Shown piece after piece: positions 13,296-25,751 of a stretch of 64,000 nt of DNA. The DNA comes from Camarhynchus parvulus. Taxonomy: Eukaryota > Chordata > Aves > Passeriformes > Thraupidae. Location: positions 78,923,465 to 78,987,464 of the forward strand of contig NC_044572.1 of assembly GCF_901933205.1 (NCBI RefSeq), given 5' to 3'. Below the pieces are notes generated by a model, which did not search any database, was not told the origin of the DNA, and saw only the letters and a program-made list of their open reading frames with translations. The position numbers and the translations under genes were made by a program. Position 1 is the first letter of the stretch. Each line of letters opens with the position of its first letter.

Positions 13296-13365
<70 letters not shown>
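13288..13365. repeat. Compound GT/AT microsatellite
   Basis: Order on the plus strand: short GT run, short AT run, about ten GT units, then about twenty AT units. The 108-residue minus-strand open frame across it (13067-13393), with its Tyr-Ile and Thr-His runs, is a product of the repeat. Confidence 0.97.
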
Positions 13366-13369
<4 letters not shown>

Positions 13370-16300
13370 ACTCCTATGATGAAGAGCTTTCAAATGGTAT
13401 TCTAGTCCTGTGCTGAGCTCCCCCTATTCCTCCAATTTACACAAAGTAAAATCTCAGTCCTTTTTCAAGTTTCTGGTGTACTGTCTTTCTCAGTTGCATT
13501 TAGTTTTACCTAATAAAGATTGTTTTATGTGTTTTTTTCTGCAAAATGGAAAGAACGATCAATGCATGTCTCCTGTCATATTTTTTATAAATATGGTTTG
13601 CCATTTTCTAGTAGTTATAATCATAAAACCTGCTCTTTAACTGGAAGGGAAAAAAACCCAAAAAACTAAATGAATGAAAAATTCCAATAAAATTTAGATA
13701 TTTTTTGTTATGTTTTTTTTTTTCATTTGAGAAGCTTAAACTATCTACATTTTGAAAAGTAGAAATTCATTGGTTTGATCCTGTTCAAGGATACAATGTC
13801 TATTGAGATTTGAAATATTAAGACCTTTTAAGAAGTCTGAGTTTGATCTAGATTCTTATAAAGTTAAAAGTGATTTTTTTTCCCGAAACTCAGTTGCATT
13901 TTATAGAATCTACTGTAAGCCAAGTAATGTAGTGATAACATGAATACAGCTGATTATTCATTGTATTTTTTGTATCTCATATTTAGAAATACGAAAGAGT
14001 TGCTTTTTTTCAGAAGATTTGTCTGGTTTTCTTAAAATGAGAATATTGACTCAATGATTCAAGTTGTCTCATGCAGATGTAAATGTGTTTCGCTTACAAC
14101 TCTGCATGACTAGAGTCACTCAAATGTTTATGAAATGTTGGTAGAAATAATTCTATAGTAATTTTTTTGATGTTATTAGGATTTTTTTACAGGTCACCAG
14201 TATATTTGCATAATTTAAAATAATTCCTGGTCAGTTGTTCATCTAGACATTTCCTAAATAATCCCTTTCTCCTAATCACTAAGGCATTAGATTTAATGTT
14301 ACTTATTTCTCAGTCTGGGCTCCAGGATTTTTACTATACTTAATTTTTAGCAAATCAGAGTCCCTTTTTTAGGAACTCTGATCAAATATTCTATGGCAAC
14401 TTCACAGTTCTTCTGGAACAAAATCAAAGTGAATTAAAAGACCTTCAGGGATTGTTCTAAAATTTTGTGTCTATCTTAGCTAAATTCCCCGCTCCAATGT
14501 TTGTCTGCACAAATGAAACTTTTTCAAATATTGCAGAAAAACATTTTGGCAATTATTTTATTGAATAATTCTGAAAAATTAGCTTCGCCAGGGTAAGTGT
14601 GCGGGTCATCTGTTATCCCTTGAGAGTTCCTGCATTCCTAACTATACGGCACTGTCAAACTCACTTCTGTTAGCTCCAGAGGATGCCAAGACCGATATTA
14701 TGGTGTCACTCTCAGTGCCCTTTCTTTAAGTACTTGCTACTCTGCAGCTCATCGCAGGTTTTTCTGCAATCACCTGATGAAACTCACCAAAGACATGCAA
14801 AGGAGCAGTGTTTAACCAAAGTGGCCATGCATTAATTAGCAGCTTGATATAAAGAGTTCTATAAATTTCATGTATTCATTTAAATTTATTTCTTTTGTGT
14901 ATCTTGTTTGTATCAATTTTGATAAATGTCCGGCATCATACTGTAGACAGGGCCCCTGAAAGCAGTCAGATTTCATTTTTCAGTGTTAGAACTTCAGCCT
15001 GAGCATTCTGAGATTTGATATGGAGCTGAGATGTAAAGGTCTGATGGGCAATTATGATTGATCAGAGTTCCATAGCAGTGGTACAGAAACTTAGACGTTT
15101 TTACAACTATTATTCAGTGTCAAGTGTTGAAATTTATTTTTCCCCTGTGCACTATCAATGGAATATACCAAATCATTTGTGATGGAATACATATGAAATG
15201 TTGTAAGATATATGTATAATACACCTTACAGATAGGCAAATGTGAATTTGTTTTAACAGAGGAGGGTCTGGGAATAGAAAGGATTTTATTCTTAGTTTTA
15301 GAAACAATACACATTGCAAATATTTCTCCAACCTTGTCTTTTCTTTTTCTGATGGAAGAAGAATTGGTTTTGACCAGCAACAGTGCAGATTACTGTTGCA
15401 GTGGCACAAGGAGGATATATCTCAAAAAACAAGCCAAGTATGGTTTAAATATTTTTCCCCAATATTGGCTAAATAAACATATTTTTAAAGGGTTATCTAG
15501 CTTACAACTAACTTTAAGATACTTAAGAATTCACAGGACAATACATTCATCATAAATCTCTATTTCATCTTCTCCAGATACATAATTTTCAAAATAAATG
15601 GTAAGTTTCTTCACTGAAGAGCATTAGAAAAGTTGACCTTTTTTTTCCTAACAAGAAGACAGCATTAGACTTCAAGTGATACCCTGGCAAAAAGCTGTCA
15701 TGTCAATCTGTGCTGTATGTGAGGTGAAGATAGGACTCAATACGGAAAATTCAGTAATCAATGACAAGTCAAATACAGAACAAAAATAATCTAATTCCTC
15801 ATGACATAAATTTATTTCCTGCCAGCTCACATCTGTATTCATCCTGGATCAAATTCTATCACAGTTCAGAAATAAAATAAAAAGTGCATAAATGATATGT
15901 CTACTGAAAGATGGAGGCTACAGGATTAGTCATTTAGTGACAGCTTTGAAATATATATTCTGTTGAATACCATATGTTTTTAATGCTTTTAATCAAACTA
16001 CTTCTATGAAGTTTTTCTGGTAAAATCACTTAAGTATGTGCAAAATATTCATGGAAATCAAAATTTTAGGGTTAATTTTAATATTCAGGCATTCATTGTG
16101 AGAAGGACTAACTGTAGGAAATTAGCCATTTTCCATACACTCACATAAACAATAGTCACTTTAAATGGAACAGTTACACGACAAGGCTACTTTTGTAGTT
16201 ACCAGGACAACAAAGCTGAAGTTACAGATTCAAACAATTAAGTTAGTTTAATTCACAATAGGAAAATTTTTATTCTTTAGAATTGAGGTCTCAAGGGTAG

Positions 16301-19092
16301 AAGTAACTTTTTATAAATTGTGACACACTATTCTGAAGGGTGTGGGATCCTAGATCAGTTCTTGCTCAGCTGCTGTTGTATTTTTCTGAAGCTGTTTGGA
16401 TATCAAAACTTATTATTAATTGACAAAAATAAAGACAGCTTTTATTGGTTGGGAAAAGTCCATAACATGAAATATGATTTATAAAAATCCCTATCTTGAA
16501 ATTAGATTGAAACTCTCATTAGGTACAAGAATTCATATTCATGGTAGGAAATGTTTGTTTAATGTTTAAATTCTGTTACAAATTGTGTGCTTTAATTTGA
16601 ACTTAGGTTGCTTTCAGGTCAGTCTATCATCTTCCATAAACTACATTCTGAAGCTGCACATATTTATTTGTGACTGGTCAGTTTCCAAACATTCACTTTA
16701 CAAGCTACCCATATTTAATCCAAAGAAACATTAATGTAAATTTAACCCAAACTAATTAATAAAAAAAATTTAAACCAGTTTGATAAGAGACTACTCAAAG
16801 TACTGGGTCTCAGTGATATGTTTGGTATTGACAATATATGCATATAATTATCTAAACCTCTCTCATTAAAGAATGCACCTATTTTTCAGAGAAAATTTTA
16901 TGACTTGTCTTGTGATCTTGTTGATGGAAAAATCTGACCTGAAATACTGATGTGAGAAGTGCCCTTTCATATTTTTCACTTTGAGAATTAAGAGAAGGTA
17001 TTGTTCAGTGCAAAATAGTGTAAATATTGTTTTCATGTGAATAAAAGGATATGAGTGTCTGTATGTCCCAAGAAAAAATGTCTATCCTTCTTCCAATTAA
17101 TTCTTAAACTTCATCTGGATTTTATGGAATTTTTAAATATTATTTCAAAGATTTCTCACAATTTTACTGTGAAAACATTCAAGTAGAAAACTGGAATTTT
17201 TTTTGCCAGAGGATTTTTTAGTTTTGCACACATTTTCTCTTATTTTTTTCAGGGTAACTAACATTGAACTGTGGTTCACAAAATCTTATACTGGTACTGC
17301 CTTTTTCAACAAAAATTGGCCAAACCCTGATATTTTCTTCCTTCCTCCATTATTTTTCATTTCTTTCCCACTTTGCATGATCCATATAAAATAAGCTAAC
17401 ATCAAAGAAAATCATGAAAATGAAGAGCTCTTTTGACTGCCAGTGGTATCTTCTGAGACAAAATTTTTTTATCTACATATTTTCTCATGTTTAAGACCAT
17501 AGGAACTGCAGGAAATATTGTCTATTGCCACCCCACTCCCTATTCAGCTCTCTGTCTGCAAGTGGAACTGGTACCTTAGCATTGCATAGACATTTATTTT
17601 AAGGAATTTTAATGATGGACCATCCCTGCTCTCCATAGTTTCCCTCCTTTTTCATCCAAAAGTATGAAGCTTCAGATTGCTCAGACTGAAGGGTGCTTTT
17701 TACATATAAAGCACCCATATAGTACCCAAACATGAGAATTAAGATGTGTAGATTCTGCTTTCCACTGTAGCAGTGTAAAGCACATCAAATACCAGAAAGT
17801 ATTTTATCCAATATGAGAAACCATTATTTCCTTTTTTTTTCTCTTTTTCTTTCAAGACAACAGAACATGGTTATGGACTGATTCATAATGATTTCTTATG
17901 AAGACATGATTTCTGTGCTTCTTGCTCTCTTTAAAGTCATTGACTAGACAAAAAAAATTTGAAACTCTTATGCAAAAACAAGAGTCCCTTCTTGCAGATT
18001 CTCCACTGCTATATTTACCTTACTTCTTAATTTTCTGGTTTCATACTTAGCTTGTCTTTCTTAATGCATTTTGGAATAGAAGGAGATGGAATGAGAATGT
18101 GATATTAGATGGAAAAAACATTTTCCTATTTTTCTTAAGTCAGCAAACTTGAGTGTGACAGTGGTCAAGCTTAACAAGAATAAACTTGGATAAAATTGAG
18201 CTCTTTAAAAGTAATACTTTTTTTTCCTATGTGATAAGGAAAAGGAGTCTTAGGAGTCTAACTCAGACTCCTAAGTAGAAGGCAGTGAGCAAATAGGAAG
18301 TGGACAGATAAAGATGCCCTTCTATCTCAGCAGAAACTTGCTGATGAGGCATGCTTTGTATCGTCTAGCTGCTGAATTTTTATGTATATTTATACTTGTG
18401 CCTCATCTAATTTCTACAGCATACTGTCAACTTTGTCATATGAAATGAAAAGGTTAGGATACGCATTGTTCAGTCCCATACAAAATAGTCTGTCATAGTT
18501 ACCCTCACGCTGAAGAATTCTTAGAAACTGCAGAAAATATGGTTTTGTTGTTAAATTGTTGAAGACAGAAACTATCTTTCAAAGTATGTATATACTATGT
18601 ATTGGAAGCCTCAGGGTAGATATACAAGTAGGAAAAAAACAACCCACACGAGGAACATGTGGACCTTTCTGCTAGATATGTATATATATATTTATACTAA
18701 TTTATTACTTGCATGTGGCAATGTGGATTGCTTCAAGACTGTAAGCTTTTCAGAGTTGGGATTATATTTCATATGGTTTGTATATTATAACTATAATCTA
18801 TAATCCTGGTAAATAATGAAAAGTTATGTAACTAGTAAAAATTTTTGGCACTCTGGTCAGTTAGTTTTTCAGCAGTTTATTAAAAATATCATGTACTCCA
18901 CTCCAGAAATGTTTACAATTATGCTGATGTCTTGAAAATAGCTTTAATTTATGTTTTTATTTGGTTTTCTCTGAAAATAACTAAGTAATCATTTTCAAGC
19001 TGTATCTCTTTTAAATCAAACTCCCTAGCACTGAAATTTTATGAAGCCACCACACCTTTGACTCTTCACTGCTTGAAAAACAAAAGTACCAT
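13366..19092. other. AT-rich unique DNA, no gene recognised
   Basis: No domain-bearing open frame and no recognisable LINE or LTR. Two structures stand out: a perfect 11-bp inverted repeat at 18249-18275, and a more complex, less AT-rich block at about 14590-14880 carrying a TAATTAG core (14833-14839) and an octamer-like ATGCAAAG. Open frames such as 15120-15409 and 17203-17394 look like chance. Confidence 0.6.
18243..18275. repeat. Inverted repeat overlapping a short direct repeat
   Basis: CTTAGGAGTCT (18249-18259) and AGACTCCTAAG (18265-18275) are perfect complements around a 5-base loop. The left arm also forms a direct repeat, AGGAGTCT twice (18243-18250 and 18252-18259). No gene or recognised transposon boundary is adjacent. 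Confidence 0.85.
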
Positions 19093-19346
19093 TGTCTGCG
19101 GTTTAGCTGGGAAAGTTAATTTTCTTCCTAGCAGCTGGTGCGGTTCTGTGTTTTGGATTTAGGTTGATAATAATGTTGATAACACACTGATGCTGAGCAG
19201 TGCTTGCCCTAAGTCAGGGACTTTTCAGTTTCCCTTGCTCGGACAGTGAGCAGGTACAAAAAAAAAGCTGGAAGACAGCATGGCCAGAGCAGCTGTCCCA
19301 AACTGGCCAAAAGGATGTTCCACACCATAGAACATTATGTCCAATG

Positions 19347-19352
19347 TATAAA
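19347..19352 (+). promoter_or_regulatory. TATA box of the LTR at 19093-19712
   Basis: TATAAA at the position where this LTR family carries its core promoter, with the U3-type sequence to the left and the CTCAAC block to the right. Confidence 0.5.
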
Positions 19353-19610
19353 CTGAGGGAAGTTGGCCAGGAGAGGCAATTCACTTCTCAAGGAAAGGCT
19401 GGGCAGCAGCCAGCAGGTGCTGAGCAATGGTATTGTGCACCACTCTTCTCTTTTTGTTATCTCCAATTTCTTCATAATCATTATTGCTATTATTGCTATG
19501 GTTATTGTTATCATTATTATAATATTTTTCATTATTTAAACTTTTAAACTGTTTTTATCTCAACTCACAGGATTTATCTTTTTCTGGTTCTCATCCCTAT
19601 CCAGCTGGGA

Positions 19611-19660
19611 GAGGGGGGAGGGGAGGGAGGGGAGGGGAGGGGAGGGGAGGAGGGAAGGAG
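19611..19660 (+). repeat. G-rich tract with quadruplex-type spacing
   Basis: Inside the LTR, seven or more runs of three to six G are separated by single A residues. The family normally has a short G run here, so this copy seems expanded into a GGGGA-like simple repeat. Confidence 0.85.
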
Positions 19661-20680
19661 TGAGCAAACATCTGTGTGGTGATTAGTTGGTAGCTGTGGC
19701 TATACCAAAACACCTGGAAGGCCAGGAGTAAAAAGTATCTTGCAACTGACAAATTTTACCCTTTTTGATTAAAAAAGCAGTGACACTCTTCAGTCATTGT
19801 TGGATCATTGTATTGTAATGAACACTAAGCTCTTTCTGAGTGGTGCAAAAATTACAGTTGATGGAGACTGTTCTGATATGAGCATCTGTAGATACTTCTC
19901 CTGGTAATGGCTATAAATTTGTTGTAAAACTTTCCTTTAAACAACATAATAAGGCCTTTGATAGAAATTATATCCCTAGAAATTTTGTTTTCCCGATTCA
20001 ATTCCAAAAATTCAACATTTATATTCCTACAAAGGTTCAAATATTAGAGACATCTATTTTCAAAGCTAACAAGCCTAAGTTTGGTTACTTTGTGTTCTCC
20101 ATACAAGAAAAAAAGCTGGATTTAGATTATTTCCTATTTCTTCACCATTAGGGTAAAAGGCACTCTTTTGTTCAGCATTTGAGGAAAATTTCTTAGTGGG
20201 CCATCTGAAGTTTTTTAATGAAATCTTTGTTTCTGTGTCTGCTCTTAAAGTGATATCTCCAGCTTAAATTTACAAATAGACAACAAATTTAACCTTTGTG
20301 TCAGAGAGCACTCTGCAAGCACCTAAGACGTTTTAATCTATTTTTTTTCTAACTGAATTTTTGATTTGTCTAGATTTTTGGCTGTTTCTATTGGGTATGG
20401 TAATTCTGCTGCTTTTTAGAATAAAGCAAATCTCCTCTGTTTATTTTAAGAATGATTCACGTTAACCATATTGCTGATTTCACAAAAAGGTCTTTATAGT
20501 TTTGGGGTTTTTTTATAGCACTTTCCAAGGACATGGTATACCCTAGCTCTTTTCAGTTCTACAGCATTTGATATGTATTGCAGAAAATGCCACTCATTCT
20601 TTTATGACAGTAGAGTTGGCCAGCGGTGCTTGCCATCTGTTTTTAGAGGTCTCTAAATATGTTGGGCATGTCTTGTGAAT

Positions 20681-20711
20681 TTCTGTGTCACATTTTTCAA
20701 GTGACACAGAA
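20681..20711. repeat. Perfect 11-bp inverted repeat
   Basis: TTCTGTGTCAC (20681-20691) and GTGACACAGAA (20701-20711) flank a 9-base loop. Each half carries a GTGACA-type sequence. Confidence 0.85.
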
Positions 20712-20823
20712 GATACTCTTCTGACCTTTGAAATGGAAGTAAAATGGAAACTGCCATTTGTTTTCTCACGTCGTCATATGTAACATTTAAACTTCCAAAA
20801 TATTCTGTGGGTTGTTTGTTGGG

Positions 20824-20847
20824 TTTTTTTTTTTTTTTTTTTTTTTT
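20824..20847. repeat. Poly-T tract (24 T)
   Basis: Uninterrupted T run after GTTTGTTGGG. I see no retrocopy body beside it, so it is probably a plain mononucleotide repeat. Confidence 0.95.
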
Positions 20848-22024
20848 CTCATTAGAAGTACCTCGTTGTAATGTGGTGTTTTATGCATAAAAGGACACTT
20901 TTGAGAAACTAAAGATAATGAAATCTAAGCAGATTCTTTCAAGCATTCAACTTGAATGTTGAGAAGTGTGGTTTTTTTTGGGCCTTGTTTTCCTTACTTG
21001 ATCCTGGTTTGCATCCAGATGTAAACAGGGAAAATGGATATAGGAAAAATGTGGAAATCTCCAGGTAATCTGTTCTGAAAACCCTTCTGTTTAATTTTTC
21101 AATATAAAAAAATGTTCTATTACAGTCCTTCATTTTTCTGGACACATTTCACTCTTTTATAAGAAGATGGATACACTACTTTATTTCCTTTTATAACTGA
21201 GTAGGCAATGTCAGTCTGATAATTTTGCTAGAAAATGCCAGTGGGAACTGAGGCACACTTCATTCCCAAAGAAACTGTGTCAACTGCTTCCCACATTATT
21301 ATTTTTATGTGGCTGCTGACTTTACTTTCCTGCATGTTTCCTATCAAGTGATAATGCCAGGACTGGCAGCTAAATTTGTTCTGGTCTTCTTTAAAATTAA
21401 TAAAGGCATTATGGCATTCACCTCCCAATCCTCTGTTATCAAGGTGCTACTGCAGCAGAGTTTTATGTAGAAACTCTCGGACTGACAATTCTGGAGAAAA
21501 GCCCAGTGTTTCTATGCTCTTCCTACTTCTGGATGAAACCACAAAGAGGCGGTTCTGTGATGACACTAGCTGAAACAGAGCAGGGTAATATTTCACCCTG
21601 AGTGCCAAAGGATAATTGTGAGGAAGCAGACTGGAAGGTACAAAGAGCTAAGAGCAAGGAAACCTGAGCACTAGTGGGATGAGGAAAGGAACTGATCGAT
21701 GATGTCCCCTCAATGATCCTGACCCCTGCTCACAGGTTGTTTGAGATGTAGGAGCTTTTCAAGTAAAAATGGCTTATTTGTTATTCTTTCTGCATCACAT
21801 TCAGGCAGAGTATGGAAATAAATACAGAGAAAGAAAACTAAGGGTTCTTCAGCAGTCATATCACTCCAGGTTTTCCTTATTGCATTTTACTGCTATCTTT
21901 TCTACCACAATACTGTTCTTGGTGATCAGGGCTGACACAGTACAATACACAGTACTCTGTGTTTCTTAGATATCTTTTTTTTTTGTTCATCTTATATTGA
22001 TTCTTTAGGAAATGATGCTGTTTT

Positions 22025-22080
22025 CCTACAGATATTTTTTGTCTTATGACTTCTTACAGATATTTTATCTATTATGACTT
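22025..22080. repeat. Imperfect 28-bp tandem duplication
   Basis: The unit CTACAGATATTTTTTGTCTT plus ATGACTT is followed at once by CTTACAGATATTTTATCTAT plus TATGACTT. Two copies with a few differences suggest an old local slip duplication. Confidence 0.8.
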
Positions 22081-25004
22081 CAGTTTAATATTTAACTGTT
22101 TTTAAAGGAAACATTTCTTTCATTGCTTGGAGCCTACCATGGACATCTTGGAGATGGATATTTTAGTAAATATTGCTGTTCTGCAGAAGAAATTCAATGT
22201 TTGTATTCAAAAGTCTTTGTCTTAGCACCTTTTAGAAAGCTGTTTCAAAGTATACCTGCTGAGAAAAACTTTACTTAAAGGTGTTTTGAATTGTGCTAAG
22301 TTGGAGAGAGCTCAGAGATTTTTTTTGTTAAAGGTACCACAGGATTGTACTATAGTGTTGCTGTAACTCAGTTGGACTTCTAAATGCCCTTTGTAAGTCC
22401 CGTTTCAGAATGAAATTATGATTTTTCTTCTTTTCTTTTCCTAATACTTAGACACTTCAGCTTGTATTTGAGCGGGGACTTCAAGCTGCTGTGTACTTAT
22501 GTGACAAAAGCAGAAAAATTGTGTATATTTAGGACCAAAGAACTGTATCTGTAGAAGTGTAAAAACAAGTTTATTTTAAAAGAGATAGAAGACACTAACT
22601 ACCATGCATCAAGATGTAAGTTTCAATTATCTTTTCATAGTTCAAAACTCTCTGAAATGAAGCATTTGTTTATTTTCTTGAAACTGTTTTTAGGTAAAAA
22701 ATCTTCCATTATCTATGTCTAAAATAATGCTTTCAGCTTATTGTGTCCATCTCCTGTCTAAAACATCTTTTTTTTTTATATTTATGTGCAATTTAGATGT
22801 GTACTTATCCACTTCTTGAACATAATAAACTACAGACAAACACACTGGGATGATTTGCCTTTCAGTTTCATTTTAGGAGATAAATTTACTTCTTGACGCT
22901 TCTCAGTGGACATGTGATTTTTTTTTATCTTGCACAAATAATACTGAAATTAAATCATAAAGGACTGTCACTGTTTATATATACAGATTTAAAAATATAT
23001 GTATTGATTAATATTTTTTGGAAAATAAGGGAAATCTATAATGCTGTTTTATTTTGAAGGACTTATTAGTGAGCTGAGAAGAAATGTGGAATACTGAAGA
23101 CATCAATATGAAAGTTTTTGCATCCTAATAAAAATTACAGAGAGAAGTTAGATTTAAGAGCACTGGAACAAAGCATTGCCATATTTGTTTCAAGGTATTG
23201 AGCAAGATCTCTTTCAGCTCAGCTAATATTTTTCTTACCTTGAGCTCCTTGTAAATATTTGCCTTATTCCTAAAACATAATTGTTATCTACTCTTTGAAA
23301 AAATAATTGTATTGCTTTCTGAGAAATGAGCCTTTGTGACTTTCAAGATATCTAGATGGGACATACCACTTAGTCACCATCTGTATGATGACTCTTCTCA
23401 CAGTATCACTGACATATTCTGGTATTTCATACCAAAGTAATTTTAATTTAGCAGCTAAAAGCTGAAACTAATAAAATACAAGGTATCTATCCATTGCATA
23501 CAGGTGTTAATGTCAGCAGAATGCTAGATATCTGGAGCATTGTTTTACCTTGTGACTTTTCTGATCTACTATTAAGAGTACATATTAAATCAGAATATTT
23601 AAATTATAAAAATTATGTCAAAAATAGTATCAAGAGCTTAATCTAAAGGCCCATCAACAGAAGAAAGAACATTTTTTCAATGGTATGAAGTCTTGTAAAA
23701 TGGAAAATTTCTGTTTCCAATATGTGATCTTTGAAATTCAACCGTAGCAGAATTGATAAGTGAATTTTTACAAATAAAGTGTCTTCAGAAATAAATTTCT
23801 ATTCATTAATCCTATGGTATGCAAAATCCCTGCCTGAATGAGTCCACAAAGACTGAGTGGGAAATTTTGAAGTATCTTTCACTATCCAATATAAAGCATT
23901 TCTATTTTCAGCACCTGACTTTCTATTCCAGCACAAAATGCTCTTGCAAATTCTCATACCAAACACGTAGTTTCGGTATCTTTACCACCCTGTGTTTAGC
24001 CTTTAACTTAAACAATTCTTTTAAAATCTCCTTCACCCAGGATTGCCTTCCCTTCTGCTTTTCCTGATCTCTTTCAAATGCCCTTTATCCACTAGGTCCA
24101 GCAGCCAGCTCTGCTGCCCTCACCTGCTGCCTTCACCTGCAGAGACTCAGCTGCAGTGCTTTGTGAAGCTCCTTCTCCCACCTGCAACAGTCAGCAGGAA
24201 ATGCTGCTGAAAAGGATTGTGAAGTCTCATTTATTTTGCGTGCATAACATGAAGATTCCTGCTGCTAAGAAAAAAAAGAGTTTGTTGATTTTATTTCAAC
24301 AATATTTTCTTCTCTGGGGTCTCCTGGATAATCTGAATTATTGCACAGTATACAAGGCTAAAAAGAATGGATGGTGGTGTGGTGGCAGTGTTTAGTTGTG
24401 AGTTTGGGTCTTGTGCCAAGTTGCTTTGGAAAATAAAGGAATTTTGCTTTCCAGTTTCAGTTTGTATAAGTATATCCAAATTAAAGGATAACTGCAATCC
24501 ATGTGCTTGGGGTTGTCCATTTGGGTCTTGGTTGACTGTACAAAATCACAGAATTGTTGAACTGTTTAGGCTGGAAAACACCTTCATTATCATTGAGTCC
24601 AACTGTTAACCCAGCACAACCAAGTCCAGCACTAAGCCATATTCCAAGTGCCACACCTTTGTCTTTTAAATATTTCCAGGGATGTTGATTCCACCACTTT
24701 CCTGGACAGCCTGTTCCAATGCTTGACAGCCCTTTTGGTGAAGAATTTTTTTTGTAATATCCAAACTAAACCTTCCCTTGTGCAACTTGAGGCCATCCCT
24801 CTTGCTTGTTAGTGAGGAGAAGAGACACTTCACTACAATCTTGTTTCACGTAGTTGTGGAGGGTGCTAAGGTCCTCTTGATTCTTTTTTTCTCCAGGCTA
24901 AACAATGTCAGAACTCTTAGCCACTCCTCCTGAGTCTTGTGGTCCAGACCCTTCCTCAGCTTGGTTGCCTTTCTCTGGACACACTCCAGCACCTCAACAT
25001 CTCT

Positions 25005-25196
25005 TTAGTAGTGAGAGGCCCAGAACTGGACGCAAGATTTGAGGTGTGGCCTGGTAAAGGGGACAATCACTGCCCTGCTCCTGCTGGCCCCACTATTGCT
25101 GAAACAGGCCAGGATGCCCCTGGCCTTCTTGGCCACCTGGGCATACACTGGATCCTCTTCAGCCCCTATTACCAGCACTTCCAGGTCCTTTTCCAC
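25005..25196 (-). pseudogene. CR1 reverse transcriptase fragment (thumb/C-terminus)
   Basis: KDLEVLV, AKKARGILACF, ASRSRAVIVPF and RPHLKSCVQFW are the conserved C-terminal blocks of CR1 ORF2. The frame is separate from the motif C fragment and ends in a premature stop. Confidence 0.85.
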
Positions 25197-25289
25197 TGGG
25201 CAGCTTTCCAGTTACTCTGCTCCAGCCTGTCACACTGCCTGGGGTTGTTGTGACCCAGGTGCAGGACCCAGCACTTGCCCTTTTGAATC

Positions 25290-25505
25290 TCATACAATTG
25301 ACTTGGCCCATAGGTCCAGCCTGTCCAGATCCCTCTGCAGAGCCTGCCTACCCTCCATCAGATCAGTACTCCTGCCCAACTTGGTGTCATCTGAGAACTG
25401 AGACTGGGTACACTCCATCTGCTCATCCAGGTCATTGATAAGGATATTAATCTTGGCTGGCCCCAACATGAGCTCCAAGGAAAACCACTTGCGGCGTGCT
25501 ACCAT
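25290..25505 (-). pseudogene. CR1 reverse transcriptase fragment (motif C region)
   Basis: This 71-codon stretch carries NILINDLDE, then FSDDTKLG at 25397-25374 and [11 protein letters not shown]. This is the CR1 palm motif C region and the start of the thumb. The two catalytic aspartates of motif C are kept. Confidence 0.9.
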
Positions 25506-25565
25506 CTGGATTTTACTCCATTTTCCACCACTCTCTAAGCCTGGCAGTCCAGCCAGTTTTTTTTC

Positions 25566-25751
25566 TTACAAACTGTACACATGTCCAGGCCATGAGTAGC
25601 CACTGTTTCCAGGAAAAATGCTATTGGATACAGTATCAAAGATTTTATTAAATTCCTGGTAGACAGCATCCTTAGCTTTTCCCGCATCCACTAATGAGTT
25701 CACCTTGCTATCGAAGGGAATGAGGTTGGTCAAGCAAGACCTGTCCTTCAT
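25566..25751 (-). pseudogene. CR1 reverse transcriptase fragment (motif A region)
   Basis: This 61-codon stretch has SCLTNLIPF, DAGKAKDAVY and EFNKIFDTVS, matching the CR1 RT block around motif A. The usual DFSKAFDTV begins with Glu here, so the first catalytic aspartate is lost. Confidence 0.9.

Larger units (their letters stand above)
19093..19712 (+). mobile_element. Solo LTR, ERVL-type, plus-sense
   Basis: The block reading GTTAATTTTCTTCCTAGCAG, the GTTGATAACACACTGATG motif, a TATA-like GTATAAAC (about 19346), a TTTTTATCTCAACTCAC block and a G-rich 3' portion occur in the order known from a common avian ERVL-type LTR. The left end begins TGTCTGCGG; the right end is near ACCAAAACA. I found no clear target duplication, so boundaries may be off by a few bases. 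No gag or pol sequence is adjacent. Open frames at 19200-19547 plus and 19335-19532 minus fall inside it and are incidental. A tract of ATT-like triplets (19460-19530) is a local expansion. Confidence 0.8.
19713..24544. other. AT-rich unique DNA, no gene recognised
   Basis: No gene, LINE or LTR recognised. Noted structures are an 11-bp perfect inverted repeat at 20681-20711, a run of 24 T at 20824-20847 and an imperfect 28-bp tandem duplication at 22025-22080. A short GC-richer pocket at 24090-24200 (CTGCTGCC and CACCTGC repeats) stands out but shows no coding frame. Open frames are 60-80 codons and unrelated to known proteins. Confidence 0.6.

Noticed and set aside
13067..13393. 108-codon open frame with Tyr-Ile and Thr-His runs
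   Set aside because: Its N-terminal half is the GT/AT microsatellite. The C-terminal half is noted separately as a coding-like relic.
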